Shown: positions 38,967-48,788, counted from the first letter of the stretch. The stretch is 64,000 nt of DNA from Mycobacterium sp. MYCO198283 (GCF_021213805.1 NZ_JAJQJI010000005.1:186001-250000), one strand, 5' to 3'. Program-made: numbers and translations. The notes: generated by a model not told the origin, from the letters alone.

Positions 38967-40154
38967 TCAGCGGCCCGTCACGCCGAGCGCCGCGTACACC
39001 TCGTCGATGAGCGCGACGCTGCGCGGATCGGCGCTGGCCTTGGTCGCGTCGAACTGGTTCATCACGTACGCGTAGCCGATGCGGTGCTCCAGGTCGACGA
39101 ACGCGTAGGAGCCGCCGGATCCGCCGTGGCCGAAGATCTTCGGGTTGGGTCCGGCGATCGCGCGCTGATTCAGCATGTAGCCGAGCCCCCAGCCGTGGTC
39201 GGCGACGCGCGGGCCGAGGCAGACGTCGGGATCGAAGCCGCCCTGCGAGGTGCGCGCTGCGAGCATGCGGTCCCGGGTGAGCAGCACGCCTTGGGCGAGC
39301 GCGTTGTAGAAGGTCGCCATCCCCAGCGCCGAGACGTGCGCGTTCGTGCCGGGGAACTCCGCGGCGCGCCAGCTCGCGATGTCGCGGCGGGCGAGTTCGT
39401 CGTCGGGGATGAAGTCGGCGGCCACGGCGGCGGCGGTCATCGGGTGGTCGCCAAGGCCCGCGACCTCGCGCGGCATCGTCGCGAAGAGCTCGCTGACGAA
39501 CGGCTTGTTCACCATGTCGGCGCAGCGGTGATGCTGGTGCACCGGCAGCCCGATGTGGACGTCGATGCCGAGCGGTGCGGCGATCTCGGTGCGCAGGAAC
39601 TGCCCGATCGTGCGGCCGGTCACGCGGCGCACCACCTCGCCGAGGATGAACCCGAAGGTCACCATGTGGTAGCCCTGCGCGCTGCCCGGCCGCCACCAGG
39701 GCGTCGCCGCAGCGAGCCTGTCGCACACCAGGTCCCAGTCGAGCGTCTCCTCGACGCTGAGGCGCCGGCGCGGCCCGATGACGCCGGAGCGGTGGCTCAG
39801 CACCATCGCCACGGTGATGTCCGCCTTGCCCGCCTGCCCGAACTCCGGCCAGTAGCGGGCGACCGGCGCGTCGAGGTCGATGACGCCGCGGTCGGCGAGC
39901 AGGTGCAGGCAGGTGCTGGTGAGCCCCTTGGTGCCGGAGTAGACGGCGGCCAGCGTGTCCTGCCGCCACTGTCGGGTGCCGGCGGCATCGGCCGTGCCGC
40001 CCCACAGGTCGACGACCAGCTCGCCGTCGACGTACACCGCGACCGCAGCGCCGATTTCGTCGCGCCGGGCGAAGTTGTCCTCGAAGGCCCGCCGCACGTT
40101 CTCGAAGGCGACGTGGCAGGAGCCCTGGGCCAGCAGGCCGGCGGCGAGTGTCAT
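38967..40154 (-). CDS. Serine beta-lactamase-fold esterase (LipE/LipD-like)
   Basis: 395 residues. Class C beta-lactamase-type fold: catalytic S-x-x-K in AVYSGTKGLTST, downstream GYHMVTFGFILGEVV, and the third motif region FGHGGSGGSYAFVD. Mycobacterial Lip proteins of this type are carboxylesterases rather than beta-lactamases. No signal peptide is visible, so it is probably cytoplasmic. Its stop is one base from the condensation-type gene and it lies 95 nt behind the PapA gene. The context suggests an esterase or transacylase step in the same lipid pathway. Confidence 0.85.
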   Translation of the reverse strand: MTLAAGLLAQGSCHVAFENVRRAFEDNFARRDEIGAAVAVYVDGELVVDLWGGTADAAGTRQWRQDTLAAVYSGTKGLTSTCLHLLADRGVIDLDAPVARYWPEFGQAGKADITVAMVLSHRSGVIGPRRRLSVEETLDWDLVCDRLAAATPWWRPGSAQGYHMVTFGFILGEVVRRVTGRTIGQFLRTEIAAPLGIDVHIGLPVHQHHRCADMVNKPFVSELFATMPREVAGLGDHPMTAAAVAADFIPDDELARRDIASWRAAEFPGTNAHVSALGMATFYNALAQGVLLTRDRMLAARTSQGGFDPDVCLGPRVADHGWGLGYMLNQRAIAGPNPKIFGHGGSGGSYAFVDLEHRIGYAYVMNQFDATKASADPRSVALIDEVYAALGVTGR

Positions 40155-40249
40155 GGAATGTCCTGTGGTCTCGGCGATGGGGGAGGTGAGCGCACGACGA
40201 CATGGCGCGCTGTCGCACGCCAGTCACCGGTGGTGGTGACGGAGAGGGA

Positions 40250-41638
40250 TCAGGCGACAGCCGCCGGGGCGGCCACCACCTCGCGGTAGACGGCGGTGAC
40301 CGCGTCGAGGTAGCGCGCCACCGAATCCCGGGCGATCGGGTTGTCGGGGAACGAGATGGCCAGCGTGGTCTCCGCCGCGAACCTGTTCACCCACATACAG
40401 ACCTGGTCCGAGCTGCGGCTGTCGCCGTAGATGCCGGCACCCAGCGCGTCCCACTGCTCGGTCAGCGGCACCTTGCGGCCGTCGAGGAACGACAGCAGCG
40501 GAACGTCGCGCGTCGGCGCCCGCATGTCGCCGGCGGCGGCGAGCTCCAGCACCCTCGCAAGGGGCACCCGCGCAAGGGGTTTGGCGGCGTCGAACGACCG
40601 CTGGGCCGCCGCGGCCACGTCGCCGAACGAGCGGCCGCCCACCGGCGCGGCGACCGGGATGACGCTGGCGAACCAGCCGGGCGTCAGGTAGTCGGCCGGT
40701 GCGCTGCGGGTGTCGTAGGGGGTGAGACCGCGGTAGTGAGTCGATCCCGTCAGCGCCTGCTCGGCCAGCGCCGCCGCGGCGAACACCCCGCCGGAGAAGC
40801 GGGCGCCGGCCGCTTCGCAGACCGCCTCGAACCGCTCGGCCGCCACGGCGTCGAGCAGCGGCACCACGAGCATTGCGCCCCGGTAGGTGATGTCCGGATC
40901 CCCCAGTGGCAGCGGGAAGTCCGGCAGTTCTCCACCGCCGGCGGCCACGAAGTCCAGCCACGCCCGCACGTCGGCCGACTCCCGCGTCAACGCCGCGGTG
41001 TGGGTGTGCTCGTCGGCGCAGTGCTGGAGATAGCTGCCCGGAGCGGGCAGCGTGAGTGGCGCACCGGCCAGCCGGCCGGCGTATCCGAGGTGCAGTTCGG
41101 CGAAGATGACGCCGGCCGACATCCCGTCGCTCACCAGGTGGTCCACCGCGATGTACACCGTGAAGTGGTCGTCGCGTTGAATCACGCCGAACCCGAAGCA
41201 ATCCCAGTGCCACGGGTCGGGCACCGACCGCAACAGGTGGTCGCGGATCTGCTCGGTGTCCATGGCGCCGAGATCGGCGGGGCGGAACTCGATCACGGCC
41301 GGATCGGTGAGCTGGTGGCGCACCGGCTCGCCGTCAACCGACGCGAACCAGCCGTGGTAGGCGTCGTGGCGGCGCAGGTGGTCGTTGATGGTCGCGGTCA
41401 TCGCCGCGACGTCGCACCTGCCCGGAATGTTCCACGCGCCGTAGCAGATTCGGGCCATGTCACGGCCGGCGGCGAGGTTGCGGCGGTAGGACAGCAGGTG
41501 CCCGCGCTGCTGGTAGCTCGGCGGCACCGGATGGCGCGGAGCTTGCCGGGCGGCGGCGCGGGAAGCGTCGGTGGCCGACCACGCGGTCACCGAGCCGGGT
41601 TCTGGACGCCAGTCGTGAATCGTCCCTAAAGCAACCAT
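40250..41638 (-). CDS. PapA-family acyltransferase
   Basis: 462 residues. The catalytic H-x3-D-G is in IAVDHLVSDGMSAG, and the second-lobe motif region is YDTRSAPADYLTPGWFASVIP, both typical of polyketide-associated PapA proteins that acylate trehalose or phthiocerol. The N-terminal SVTAWSAT and PSYQQRGHL segments also recall PapA1/PapA2/PapA3. It is divergent from an MmpL gene, the same pairing as papA3-mmpL10 and papA1/papA2-mmpL8 in M. tuberculosis, where PapA acylates trehalose and MmpL exports the product. No associated polyketide synthase gene is in the window, so the acyl donor must come from elsewhere. Confidence 0.88.
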   Translation of the reverse strand: MVALGTIHDWRPEPGSVTAWSATDASRAAARQAPRHPVPPSYQQRGHLLSYRRNLAAGRDMARICYGAWNIPGRCDVAAMTATINDHLRRHDAYHGWFASVDGEPVRHQLTDPAVIEFRPADLGAMDTEQIRDHLLRSVPDPWHWDCFGFGVIQRDDHFTVYIAVDHLVSDGMSAGVIFAELHLGYAGRLAGAPLTLPAPGSYLQHCADEHTHTAALTRESADVRAWLDFVAAGGGELPDFPLPLGDPDITYRGAMLVVPLLDAVAAERFEAVCEAAGARFSGGVFAAAALAEQALTGSTHYRGLTPYDTRSAPADYLTPGWFASVIPVAAPVGGRSFGDVAAAAQRSFDAAKPLARVPLARVLELAAAGDMRAPTRDVPLLSFLDGRKVPLTEQWDALGAGIYGDSRSSDQVCMWVNRFAAETTLAISFPDNPIARDSVARYLDAVTAVYREVVAAPAAVA

Positions 41639-41750
41639 TGCGCCTTCTTCAGCAGAACGGGACGGCGCAAAACGCTGCGCCGCAGAAGTGGTGAGAATCG
41701 ACCAAGCGGTCGCGCCGATGCTGACACACCAGCGGGCACCGCGGACAACC

Positions 41751-41762
41751 TACGGTACCGTA
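41751..41762. promoter_or_regulatory. Perfect 12-bp palindrome between papA and mmpL
   Basis: TACGGTACCGTA is its own reverse complement and ends two bases before the CRP-type site. The form resembles operators of TetR-family regulators; no such regulator gene is nearby. Confidence 0.55.
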
Positions 41763-41763
41763 A

Positions 41764-41779
41764 TGTGACGCAGTTCACA
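41764..41779. promoter_or_regulatory. CRP/FNR-type site, perfect consensus
   Basis: TGTGA-CGCAGT-TCACA matches the CRP consensus TGTGA-N6-TCACA at all ten defined positions, and flanking A and T extend the palindrome to 18 bp. Mycobacterial CRP (Rv3676 family) uses this sequence. It would sit roughly 125 bp before the papA start codon and ~230 bp before mmpL. Confidence 0.75.
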
Positions 41780-42010
41780 TTTTACTGTTAGCGGCGTTTG
41801 CGCAGCTCACAGCGCTTCCATATGTTGCTGTGTGTCCGGCTGTGATTGCGCTGCGAAGGAGTGGCGGTTCGCGACGTCGTCGTTCGCCGCTGGTCAACGC
41901 ACTGAAAACTCCAGATGTCAGCGTCGCCGATCTTCTCTCAGCAAATTCCGGTGCGGCGAACTGATCTTGGCTCGAATTCGAGGTCTGAATTCGCGTGTAG
42001 CGTGCACGAC

Positions 42011-45000
42011 GTGTCACCGCCCACCGACGACATCGGCCGTGCGGCGCAGCCTCCGGGGGGACATCACTCGAGTGCCTTCGCTCGGCTGGGCGAGCTCGTG
42101 GTGCGCCGGCCGGTGGTGGTCATCCTGTGCTGGATCGCCCTTGCCGCAGCGCTTTTGGCGACCCTGCCGTCGCTGAACCAGATGGTGCTCGAGCGGCCCG
42201 TCGACCTGCTGCCCGCCGACGCGCCGGTGATGGTGACCACCGCGCAGATGACCGACGCGTTCGACGAGAGCGGATCGCAGAACGTGCTCGTCGTCGTGCT
42301 CGAGCGCGAGGACGGCATGCGGCCGGCGGACGAGGCGACGTATCGGCAGCTGGCCGACCGGCTGCGCGGCGACACCCGCGACGTCGTGATGGTGCAGGAC
42401 TTCGTCGCCACCCCCCCGCTGCGCGAGGCCATGGCCAGCGCCGACGGCAAGGCCTACTACCTGGCGGTGGGGCTCACCGGCGACATCGGCACGCCCGCGG
42501 CCTACGAGGCCTACACCGGCGTCGAGCAGATCGTCGCCGAGACGGTGACCGACCCCGGCCTCACCAGCCACCTCACCGGGCCGTCGGGCACCGTCGCCGA
42601 CCTCACCGCCGTCGGCGAACGCGACCTGCACGCGATCGAGATCGCCACCGCCGTCATGGTGCTGACGATCCTGCTGATCGTGTACCGCAACGCGGTGACC
42701 ATGGCGCTGCCACTGGCGACCATCGGCGTGTCGCTGGTGGTCGCCCAACAGCTCGTCGCCGGGATGAGCGCACTGGGGCTGGGGCTGTCGAACCAGACGA
42801 TCACCTTCCTGACCGGCATGCTGGTGGGCGCAGGCGTCGACTATGCGGTGTTCCTCATCAGCCGCTACCACGAGTACCTGCGGCTGGGCGAGACGTCGGA
42901 CCGGGCCGTCGTCAAGGCGCTGGCATCCATCGGCAAGGTGATCGCGGCGTCGGCGGCCACGGTCGCCGTCACGTTTCTCGGCATGATGTTCACCAAGTTG
43001 GGGCTGTTCGCCACGATCGGTCCCGCGCTGGCCGTCGCCATCGCCGTCGCGTTCCTGGCCGCCGTGACACTGCTGCCGGCGCTGCTCGCGCTGGCGGGCC
43101 GCCGCGGCTGGGTGCGGCCGAGGCGCGATCTCACCACCCGCTTCTGGCGGCGGTCGGGCATCCACATCGTCCGGCGGCCCGCCGCCCACCTCGTCGCCAG
43201 CCTGGTGGTGCTCGCGGTGCTCGCCGGATGCGCCGGCCTGGTGCGGTTCAACTTCGACGATCGCAGCACGCTGCCGGCCGACGTCGGCAGCAACCAGGGC
43301 TACGCCGCGATGGACCGCCATTTCCCGGTGAACGCCACCATCCCGCAGTACCTGTTCATCTCCTCTCCGCACGATCTGCGCACGCCCGAGGCGCTGGCAG
43401 ATCTCGAGCAGCTCGCGCAGCGGGTCAGCCAGGTGCCCGGCGTCGCCGCGGTCCGCGGCATCACCCGGCCCACCGGTGAGACGCTCGAGCAGGCGAAGAC
43501 CACCCACCAGGCCGGCGAGGTCGGGGCGAAGCTGGCGGGCGCCGCCACCACGATCACCGACCGCACCGCGGACCTCGACACCCTCGCGGGCGGCGCCGAC
43601 ACGCTCGCCGACCGGCTCGGCGAGGTGCGCGGCGGAGTGGCCCAGGCCGTCGTCGCCATCCGCGGGCTCGTCGACGCCCTGTCCGGCGTGAGCGGCCGGT
43701 TCGGCGGCGGCGCCACCCTCGCGCAACTGGACCACGCCGCGGAACTGCTCGGCGGCATGCGGGCACTCGGCGCCACCCTGCAGCACAACCTCGACCTGGT
43801 GTCGGGGAACCTGCGCTGGGCGGCGCCGGTGCTGACGGCGCTGGAGGCCAGCCCGGTCTGCGACGCCGATCCGGCGTGCGGCGAGGCCCGCGGCGAACTG
43901 CAGCGCCTGGTCCGGGCGAACGACGACGGCTCACTCGACCAGCTCGCCGACCTGGCGCGGCAGTTGACGCAGACCACCGGCACCCAGACGCTCGCGGCGA
44001 CCGCCCGGGGCCTGGGCGCCGCGCTCGACCGGGCCACGGGCGCGCTGCGCAGGCTCGGCCTCGGCGACCCCGGCGCGGTCCAGTCGCGGCTGAACGAGCT
44101 GCAGCGGGGCGCCGACACCCTCGCCGACGCCAGCCGCCGGCTCGCCGACGGCGTGACGCTGCTGGTCGACCAGACCAAGAGCATGGGTTCCGGGCTCGGC
44201 GAGGCGTCGGCGTTTTTGCTCGCGATGAAGCGCGACGCGCGTGCGCCGTCGATGTCCGGGTTCTACATCCCGCCCGCGATGCTGGCCGGCAAGGACTTCA
44301 CCGACGCCGCCGCGGCGTTCATCTCCCCCGACGGCCACGGCGTGCGCTACCTGGTGCAGACGGAGCTCAACCCGTTCAGCACCGCGGCGATGGACCAGGT
44401 GGACGCCGTCGTGGCCGCGGCGCGGTCCGCGCAGCCGAACACCGCCCTGGCCGACGCGTCGGTGTCGATGGCGGGTTTCCCGGCCACGCTGCGCGACATG
44501 CGCAACTTCTACTACCACGACCTCACGCTGATCGTCGCCGTCACCGTGCTCGTGGTGCTGCTGATCCTGGTGCTGCTGCTGCGGGCGGTGGTGGCGCCGC
44601 TCTACCTCATCGGCTCGGTCATCATCTCGTACCTGTCGGCGCTGGGAATCGGCGTGCTGTTCTTCCAGTACGTCCTGGGCGACGAGCTGTCGTGGAGTGT
44701 GCCGGGCATGACGTTCATCGTGCTGGTGGCGGTCGGCGCCGACTACAACCTGCTGCTCATCTCGCGCATCCGCGACGAATCCCCGCACGGCGTGCGCTCC
44801 GGGGTGATCAAGACCGTCGGCTCGACGGGCGGGGTGATCACCTCGGCCGGGGTGATCTTCGCCGCGTCGATGTTCGGCCTGCTGTTCGGCGGTATCGCGA
44901 CGATGGTGCAGGCCGGCTTCATCATCGGCGTCGGGCTCCTGCTGGACACGTTCCTGGTGCGCACCGTCACCGTGCCGGCGATCGCGGTGTTGGTGGGCCG

Positions 45001-45043
45001 CGCCAACTGGTGGCCGTCGAGGTGGCAGCCCGCGCGGCGCTGA
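42011..45043 (+). CDS. MmpL-family RND lipid exporter
   Basis: About 1010 residues from GTG 42011 (an in-frame ATG at 41915 exists). TAGCGT 7 nt before 42011 and the lack of a ribosome site favour a leaderless start there. RND topology: TM1 near residues 28-48, then a large periplasmic domain, a TM2-6 block ([21 protein letters not shown] carries the proton-relay Asp-Tyr pair), a second very long periplasmic loop with helical [20 protein letters not shown] heptads, and a TM7-12 block with [18 protein letters not shown]. The helical loop is the MmpL8/MmpL10 style. Paired with PapA, it most likely exports an acylated trehalose-type lipid. Which member it is cannot be told by eye. Confidence 0.9.
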   Translation: MSPPTDDIGRAAQPPGGHHSSAFARLGELVVRRPVVVILCWIALAAALLATLPSLNQMVLERPVDLLPADAPVMVTTAQMTDAFDESGSQNVLVVVLEREDGMRPADEATYRQLADRLRGDTRDVVMVQDFVATPPLREAMASADGKAYYLAVGLTGDIGTPAAYEAYTGVEQIVAETVTDPGLTSHLTGPSGTVADLTAVGERDLHAIEIATAVMVLTILLIVYRNAVTMALPLATIGVSLVVAQQLVAGMSALGLGLSNQTITFLTGMLVGAGVDYAVFLISRYHEYLRLGETSDRAVVKALASIGKVIAASAATVAVTFLGMMFTKLGLFATIGPALAVAIAVAFLAAVTLLPALLALAGRRGWVRPRRDLTTRFWRRSGIHIVRRPAAHLVASLVVLAVLAGCAGLVRFNFDDRSTLPADVGSNQGYAAMDRHFPVNATIPQYLFISSPHDLRTPEALADLEQLAQRVSQVPGVAAVRGITRPTGETLEQAKTTHQAGEVGAKLAGAATTITDRTADLDTLAGGADTLADRLGEVRGGVAQAVVAIRGLVDALSGVSGRFGGGATLAQLDHAAELLGGMRALGATLQHNLDLVSGNLRWAAPVLTALEASPVCDADPACGEARGELQRLVRANDDGSLDQLADLARQLTQTTGTQTLAATARGLGAALDRATGALRRLGLGDPGAVQSRLNELQRGADTLADASRRLADGVTLLVDQTKSMGSGLGEASAFLLAMKRDARAPSMSGFYIPPAMLAGKDFTDAAAAFISPDGHGVRYLVQTELNPFSTAAMDQVDAVVAAARSAQPNTALADASVSMAGFPATLRDMRNFYYHDLTLIVAVTVLVVLLILVLLLRAVVAPLYLIGSVIISYLSALGIGVLFFQYVLGDELSWSVPGMTFIVLVAVGADYNLLLISRIRDESPHGVRSGVIKTVGSTGGVITSAGVIFAASMFGLLFGGIATMVQAGFIIGVGLLLDTFLVRTVTVPAIAVLVGRANWWPSRWQPARR

Positions 45044-45117
45044 TGCGCCGTGGCGGGCTGACCGCCGCGCTTCCCTTAAGCTCGAGCGGGCACCGGACAC
45101 GCGACGAGGGGATATTC

Positions 45118-46680
45118 GTGCAGGTCACCAGCGTCGGACACGCGGGCTTCCGCATCGACACCGCAGCGGGGAGCATCCTGTGCGACCCGTGGGTCAATCC
45201 GGCCTACTTCGCGTCCTGGTTCCCGTTCCCGGACAACTCCGGGCTGGACTGGGACGCGCTGGGAGACGTCGACTACCTCTACGTCTCCCACCTGCATGCC
45301 GACCATTTCGACCCGCGGCTGCTGCGCGACCACGTGAGCAAGGACGCCGTCGTCCTGCTGCCCGACTATCCGGTGCCGGACCTGCGCCGGGAACTGGAGG
45401 CGCTCGGATTCCACCGCTTCTTCGAGACCACCGACTCGGTGAAGCACCGGGTGAGCGGGCCGAAGGGCGACCTGGACGTGATGATCATCGCGCTGCGGGC
45501 GCCGGCCGACGGCCCCATCGGCGACTCCGGGCTCGTGGTGTCCGACGGCGAGACCACGGCGTTCAACATGAACGACGCGCGGCCCATCGACCTGTCGGTC
45601 CTGGAGACGAACTTCGGGCACGTCGACCTGCACATGCTGCAATATTCCGGCGCCATCTGGTACCCGATGGTCTACGACATGCCGGCCCGCGCGAAGGCCG
45701 CGTTCGGCAGCCAGAAGCGGCAGCGCCAGATGGACCGCTGCCGCCAGTACATCGCCCAGGTCGACGCCACCTGGGTGGTGCCGTCCGCGGGGCCGCCGTG
45801 CTTCTTGGACCCCGAGCTCCGGGACCTCAACGACGACCACGGCGATCCGGCCAACATCTTTCCCGACCAGATGGTGTTCCTCGACCAGCTGCGTCGCCAC
45901 GGCCACTCCGGCGGGCTGCTGATGATCCCCGGGACGGTCGCCGATCTCACCGGCTCTCAGTTGAATTCGCTCACCCACCCGGTGCCCGACGCCGACGCGG
46001 AGGCAATCTTCACCACCGCCAAGGCGGACTACATCGAGGCCTACGCCCAGCGCATGGCGCCGGTGATCGCCGCCGAGAAGGCGCGCTGGGCACCGGCGGA
46101 GGGTGAGCCGCTGCTGGAGCCGCTGCGCGCGCGCTTCGAGCCGATCATGACCCGCAGCGACCAGATCTGCGACGGCATCGGCTATCCGGTGGAATTGCGC
46201 ATCCGGGGCGGAGACCGAGAAGAAATCGTCGTGCTCGACTTCCCGAAACGCATTGTGCGCGAACCGGTCCCGCACGAGAAATTCCGGTACGGCTTCGCGA
46301 TCGCGCCGGAGCTGGTGCGCACCGTGCTGCGCGACGACGAACCCGACTGGGTGAACACCATCTTCTTGTCCACGCGCTTCCGGGCCTGGCGGGTCGGCGG
46401 CTACAACGAGTACCTGTACACCTTCTTCAAATGCCTCACCGACGAGCGGATCGCCTACGCCGACGGGTGGTTCGCCGAGGCGCACGACGACAGCGCGACG
46501 ATCGAGCTCGACGGCTACGCCATCCAGCGGCGCTGCCCCCACCTCAAGGCCGACCTGTCGAAGTTCGGGGTCGTGGCGGGCACGACGCTGACATGCAACC
46601 TGCACGGCTGGCAGTGGAACCTGCAGACCGGCCGCTGCCTGACCACCAAGGGCCACGAACTGCGCTGCGAGAAGCTGTGA
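45118..46680 (+). CDS. MBL-fold/Rieske fusion protein (Rv3818 homologue)
   Basis: 520 residues. N-terminal metallo-beta-lactamase fold with SHLHADHFDPRLL (H-x-H-x-D-H), as in UlaG/CMP-Neu5Ac-hydroxylase-type hydrolases. The C-terminal ~110 residues form a Rieske domain: RRCPHLKADL and CNLHGWQWNL supply the C-x-H...C-x2-H ligands of a [2Fe-2S] cluster. The overall layout resembles CMP-N-acetylneuraminate hydroxylase. The substrate in mycobacteria is unknown. GTG start with GAGGGGA eight bases upstream. It is translationally coupled (GTGA overlap) to the next small gene. Confidence 0.9.
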   Translation: MQVTSVGHAGFRIDTAAGSILCDPWVNPAYFASWFPFPDNSGLDWDALGDVDYLYVSHLHADHFDPRLLRDHVSKDAVVLLPDYPVPDLRRELEALGFHRFFETTDSVKHRVSGPKGDLDVMIIALRAPADGPIGDSGLVVSDGETTAFNMNDARPIDLSVLETNFGHVDLHMLQYSGAIWYPMVYDMPARAKAAFGSQKRQRQMDRCRQYIAQVDATWVVPSAGPPCFLDPELRDLNDDHGDPANIFPDQMVFLDQLRRHGHSGGLLMIPGTVADLTGSQLNSLTHPVPDADAEAIFTTAKADYIEAYAQRMAPVIAAEKARWAPAEGEPLLEPLRARFEPIMTRSDQICDGIGYPVELRIRGGDREEIVVLDFPKRIVREPVPHEKFRYGFAIAPELVRTVLRDDEPDWVNTIFLSTRFRAWRVGGYNEYLYTFFKCLTDERIAYADGWFAEAHDDSATIELDGYAIQRRCPHLKADLSKFGVVAGTTLTCNLHGWQWNLQTGRCLTTKGHELRCEKL

Positions 46681-47018
46681 ACGGCTCCGAGGACACCTAC
46701 GATGACGGCCTGGTGCTCCTCGACCGCCAGGCGATCACGTTGCGCCGCTACCACTTTCCGTCGGGAACCGCGAAGGTGATCCCGCTGCGCCAGGTCCGCG
46801 GCTACCGCGCCACCCCGCTCGGGCTGTTCCTGCAGCGGTTCCGTTTGTGGGGGTCGTCGGATCTGCGGCGCTGGTTGCCGCTCGACGTCAAGCGGCCGCT
46901 GCGCTCCACGCTGATCACGCTCGACGTCCCCGGCACCCGGCCGGCCCCCGCCTGCACGCCGGCCGACCCCGACCGCTTCGTGGCCCTGCTCGACGCGCTG
47001 CTCGACGGTCGTCGCTGA
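46677..47018 (+). CDS. Small conserved hypothetical protein (Rv3819 homologue)
   Basis: 113 residues. GTG start overlapping the preceding TGA by 3 bases (GTGA). No membrane segment or signal peptide. The sequence DGLVLLDRQAITLRRYHFPSG ... IPLRQVRGYRA suggests a small beta-rich PH-like domain ending with a helix (DPDRFVALLDALL), but this is only a fold impression. Fixed partner of the MBL/Rieske protein in mycobacteria, so probably works with it. Its stop is 3 nt from a convergent stop. Confidence 0.85.
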   Translation: MNGSEDTYDDGLVLLDRQAITLRRYHFPSGTAKVIPLRQVRGYRATPLGLFLQRFRLWGSSDLRRWLPLDVKRPLRSTLITLDVPGTRPAPACTPADPDRFVALLDALLDGRR

Positions 47019-47021
47019 CGC

Positions 47022-47612
47022 CTAGCGCTTGCGGCGCACCAGCTTTCGCACGCCGCGGGCCAGCAGCGCGCCGGAGGCGATCCACGGTCCACCCACCAGG
47101 ATCGGATCCAGCCACGCGTGTTTGACGTCGGCGCGCTTGCTGCCCCGGCGCGCCGCCAGCCCGTTGTGGGTGAACTCCGTCTTGACGCCCGTCTGCGTGA
47201 ACGGGTTGTCGGGCCGCAGCGTGACGAACGACGCCAGGTGGCTCTCGACGGCGTCGACGCGGTCGGCGGCGATCAGCAGCAGCCAGTGCGCCGCCCGGGC
47301 CTCGCTGAACCGCCGATAGGAGTACTTGCGAATCACACCCGACAGGCCCTTCGGCGGTGTCGACGTGCCGAACACCGGTGTCACGAAGCGGTGTTCGATC
47401 GACCGCTCGCGCGGCCAGCGCTCCGGCTGTCGCTCGGGGAAGTCCCAGTGGGCGCCGGTGTCCTCGGCGTTCAGTTTCGGGATGGCGGGCCGATCCTTCG
47501 GATCCAAGTCGACGCCCCACCCGGGAATGCGCGCGCGCAACTCGTCGGCGCTCGGCCGGGGCGGGTGCGCGGCGGTGTAGGTGTACATCCGGGACTCCTC
47601 TGCGGCGCTCAT
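47022..47612 (-). CDS. Conserved hypothetical partner of the zinc alcohol dehydrogenase
   Basis: 196 residues from the ATG at 47612, which overlaps the dehydrogenase stop by 4 nt (ATGA); an in-frame ATG 8 codons later (MYTYTAAH) is an alternative. Central blocks: WGVDLDPKDRPAIPKL, HWDFPERQPERW, RFVTPVFGTSTPPKGLSG, and a C-terminal hydrophobic stretch before a basic tail (LVRRKR), which could attach it to the membrane. No known catalytic motif is visible. Coupling to the dehydrogenase suggests a joint stress or redox function under the same SigF-type promoter. Confidence 0.8.
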   Translation of the reverse strand: MSAAEESRMYTYTAAHPPRPSADELRARIPGWGVDLDPKDRPAIPKLNAEDTGAHWDFPERQPERWPRERSIEHRFVTPVFGTSTPPKGLSGVIRKYSYRRFSEARAAHWLLLIAADRVDAVESHLASFVTLRPDNPFTQTGVKTEFTHNGLAARRGSKRADVKHAWLDPILVGGPWIASGALLARGVRKLVRRKR

Positions 47613-48763
47613 GCGGCGTCGTTCACGATGATCGGCTTGATGCAGTTGTCGAGCTTCGCCGAGAAGATGTGGTAGGCGTCGGCAATATGTTCCAACGGAA
47701 CCCGGTGGGTGACAATGTCGTTCGGCTTGAGGTAGCCGTTCTGGATGTGGGTGAACAACCGGTTCCACTGCCGCTTCACCGGCGCCTGGTTCATCCGCAG
47801 GGTGAGGCCCTTGTTCATGGCGTCGCCGAACTTCACCGCCGAGAAGATCGGCCCGTAAGCGCCCATCACCGACACCGTGCCGCCCTTGCGCACCGAGTCG
47901 ATCGCCCAGTTCAGCGCAACCGGCGAACCGCCCTGCAGTTTCAGCTTGGCCGCGGCGACGTGCTGCAGGAAGTTGCCGTCGGCCTCGGCCCCCACGCAGT
48001 CGATGGCGACGTCGCTGCCGAGGTTGTCGGTCTGCTGCTTCATCTCGACGACGATGTCGGAGTACTCGGCGAAGTTGAACGTCTCCGCGTGCGCGAAATC
48101 GCGGGCCTTTTCCAGCCGGTATTCGAGGTGGTCGATGACGATGACGCGGCCGGCGCCCATCAGCCACGCCGACTTCGCCGCGTACAGGCCGACGGGCCCC
48201 GCGCCGAACACGATCACCGTGTCGCCCTCGACGATGTCGCCGAGCTGGGCGCCGAAGTACCCGGTGGCAAGAGCGTCGGTGCACAGCAGCGCGTCCTCGT
48301 GGTCCATCCAGTCCGGGATCTTCGCCGGGCCCACGTCGGCGAACGGCACACGCACGAATTCGGCCTGACCGCCGTCGTAGCCGCCGCAGGTGTGCGAGTA
48401 GCCGTAGATGCCGCCGACGGCCGTGGCGTTCGGATTGACGTTGTGGCAGTTGGAATACAGGCCGCGGGCGCAGAAGTAACAGGAGCCGCAGTAGATGTTG
48501 AACGGCACCATGACGGTGTCGCCCGGCGCCAGCCGCTCCACCGAGGATCCGACCTCGTGCACGACACCGATGAACTCATGGCCGAAGGTCATGCCGACGC
48601 GGGTGTCCGGCATCATGCCGTGATAAAGGTGCAGGTCCGAACCGCAGATCGCGGCCTTGGTCACCCGGACGATCGCGTCGTTGGGGTGCTCGATCCGGGG
48701 GACGTCCTTCTCCTCGACCCGGATCTTGTACGGACCGCGGTACGCCATCGCCAACATGTGCAT
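47609..48763 (-). CDS. Zinc-dependent alcohol dehydrogenase, glutathione-independent formaldehyde dehydrogenase-like
   Basis: 384 residues, MDR superfamily. Catalytic Zn ligands in AAICGSDLHLYHG and TFGHEFIGVV. Structural Zn Cys cluster: NIYCGSCYFCARGLYSNC. NAD-binding GAGPVGLYAAKSAWLMGA with a downstream VIVIDHLEYRLEKA favouring NAD(H) over NADP(H). Length and layout fit the FDH-like group used in aldehyde detoxification; the substrate is not determined. ATG 48763 chosen; in-frame ATGs at 48757 and 48748 are alternatives. A perfect SigF-type promoter lies upstream (48789-48813), so expression in stationary phase or stress is likely. Confidence 0.9.
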   Translation of the reverse strand: MHMLAMAYRGPYKIRVEEKDVPRIEHPNDAIVRVTKAAICGSDLHLYHGMMPDTRVGMTFGHEFIGVVHEVGSSVERLAPGDTVMVPFNIYCGSCYFCARGLYSNCHNVNPNATAVGGIYGYSHTCGGYDGGQAEFVRVPFADVGPAKIPDWMDHEDALLCTDALATGYFGAQLGDIVEGDTVIVFGAGPVGLYAAKSAWLMGAGRVIVIDHLEYRLEKARDFAHAETFNFAEYSDIVVEMKQQTDNLGSDVAIDCVGAEADGNFLQHVAAAKLKLQGGSPVALNWAIDSVRKGGTVSVMGAYGPIFSAVKFGDAMNKGLTLRMNQAPVKRQWNRLFTHIQNGYLKPNDIVTHRVPLEHIADAYHIFSAKLDNCIKPIIVNDAA

Positions 48764-48788
48764 TCTCCCAACGTCAATGCGGTCGAAC

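Larger units (their letters stand above)
41639..42010. promoter_or_regulatory. Divergent papA/mmpL control region
   Basis: 372 bp without a convincing gene. It contains a leader hairpin GGCGCA-AAACGC-TGCGCC (41664-41681) ahead of papA, a 12-bp palindrome (41751-41762), a CRP-type site (41764-41779) and a TAGCGT hexamer (41998-42003) before mmpL. It is noticeably AT-richer around 41755-41825. Confidence 0.6.
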
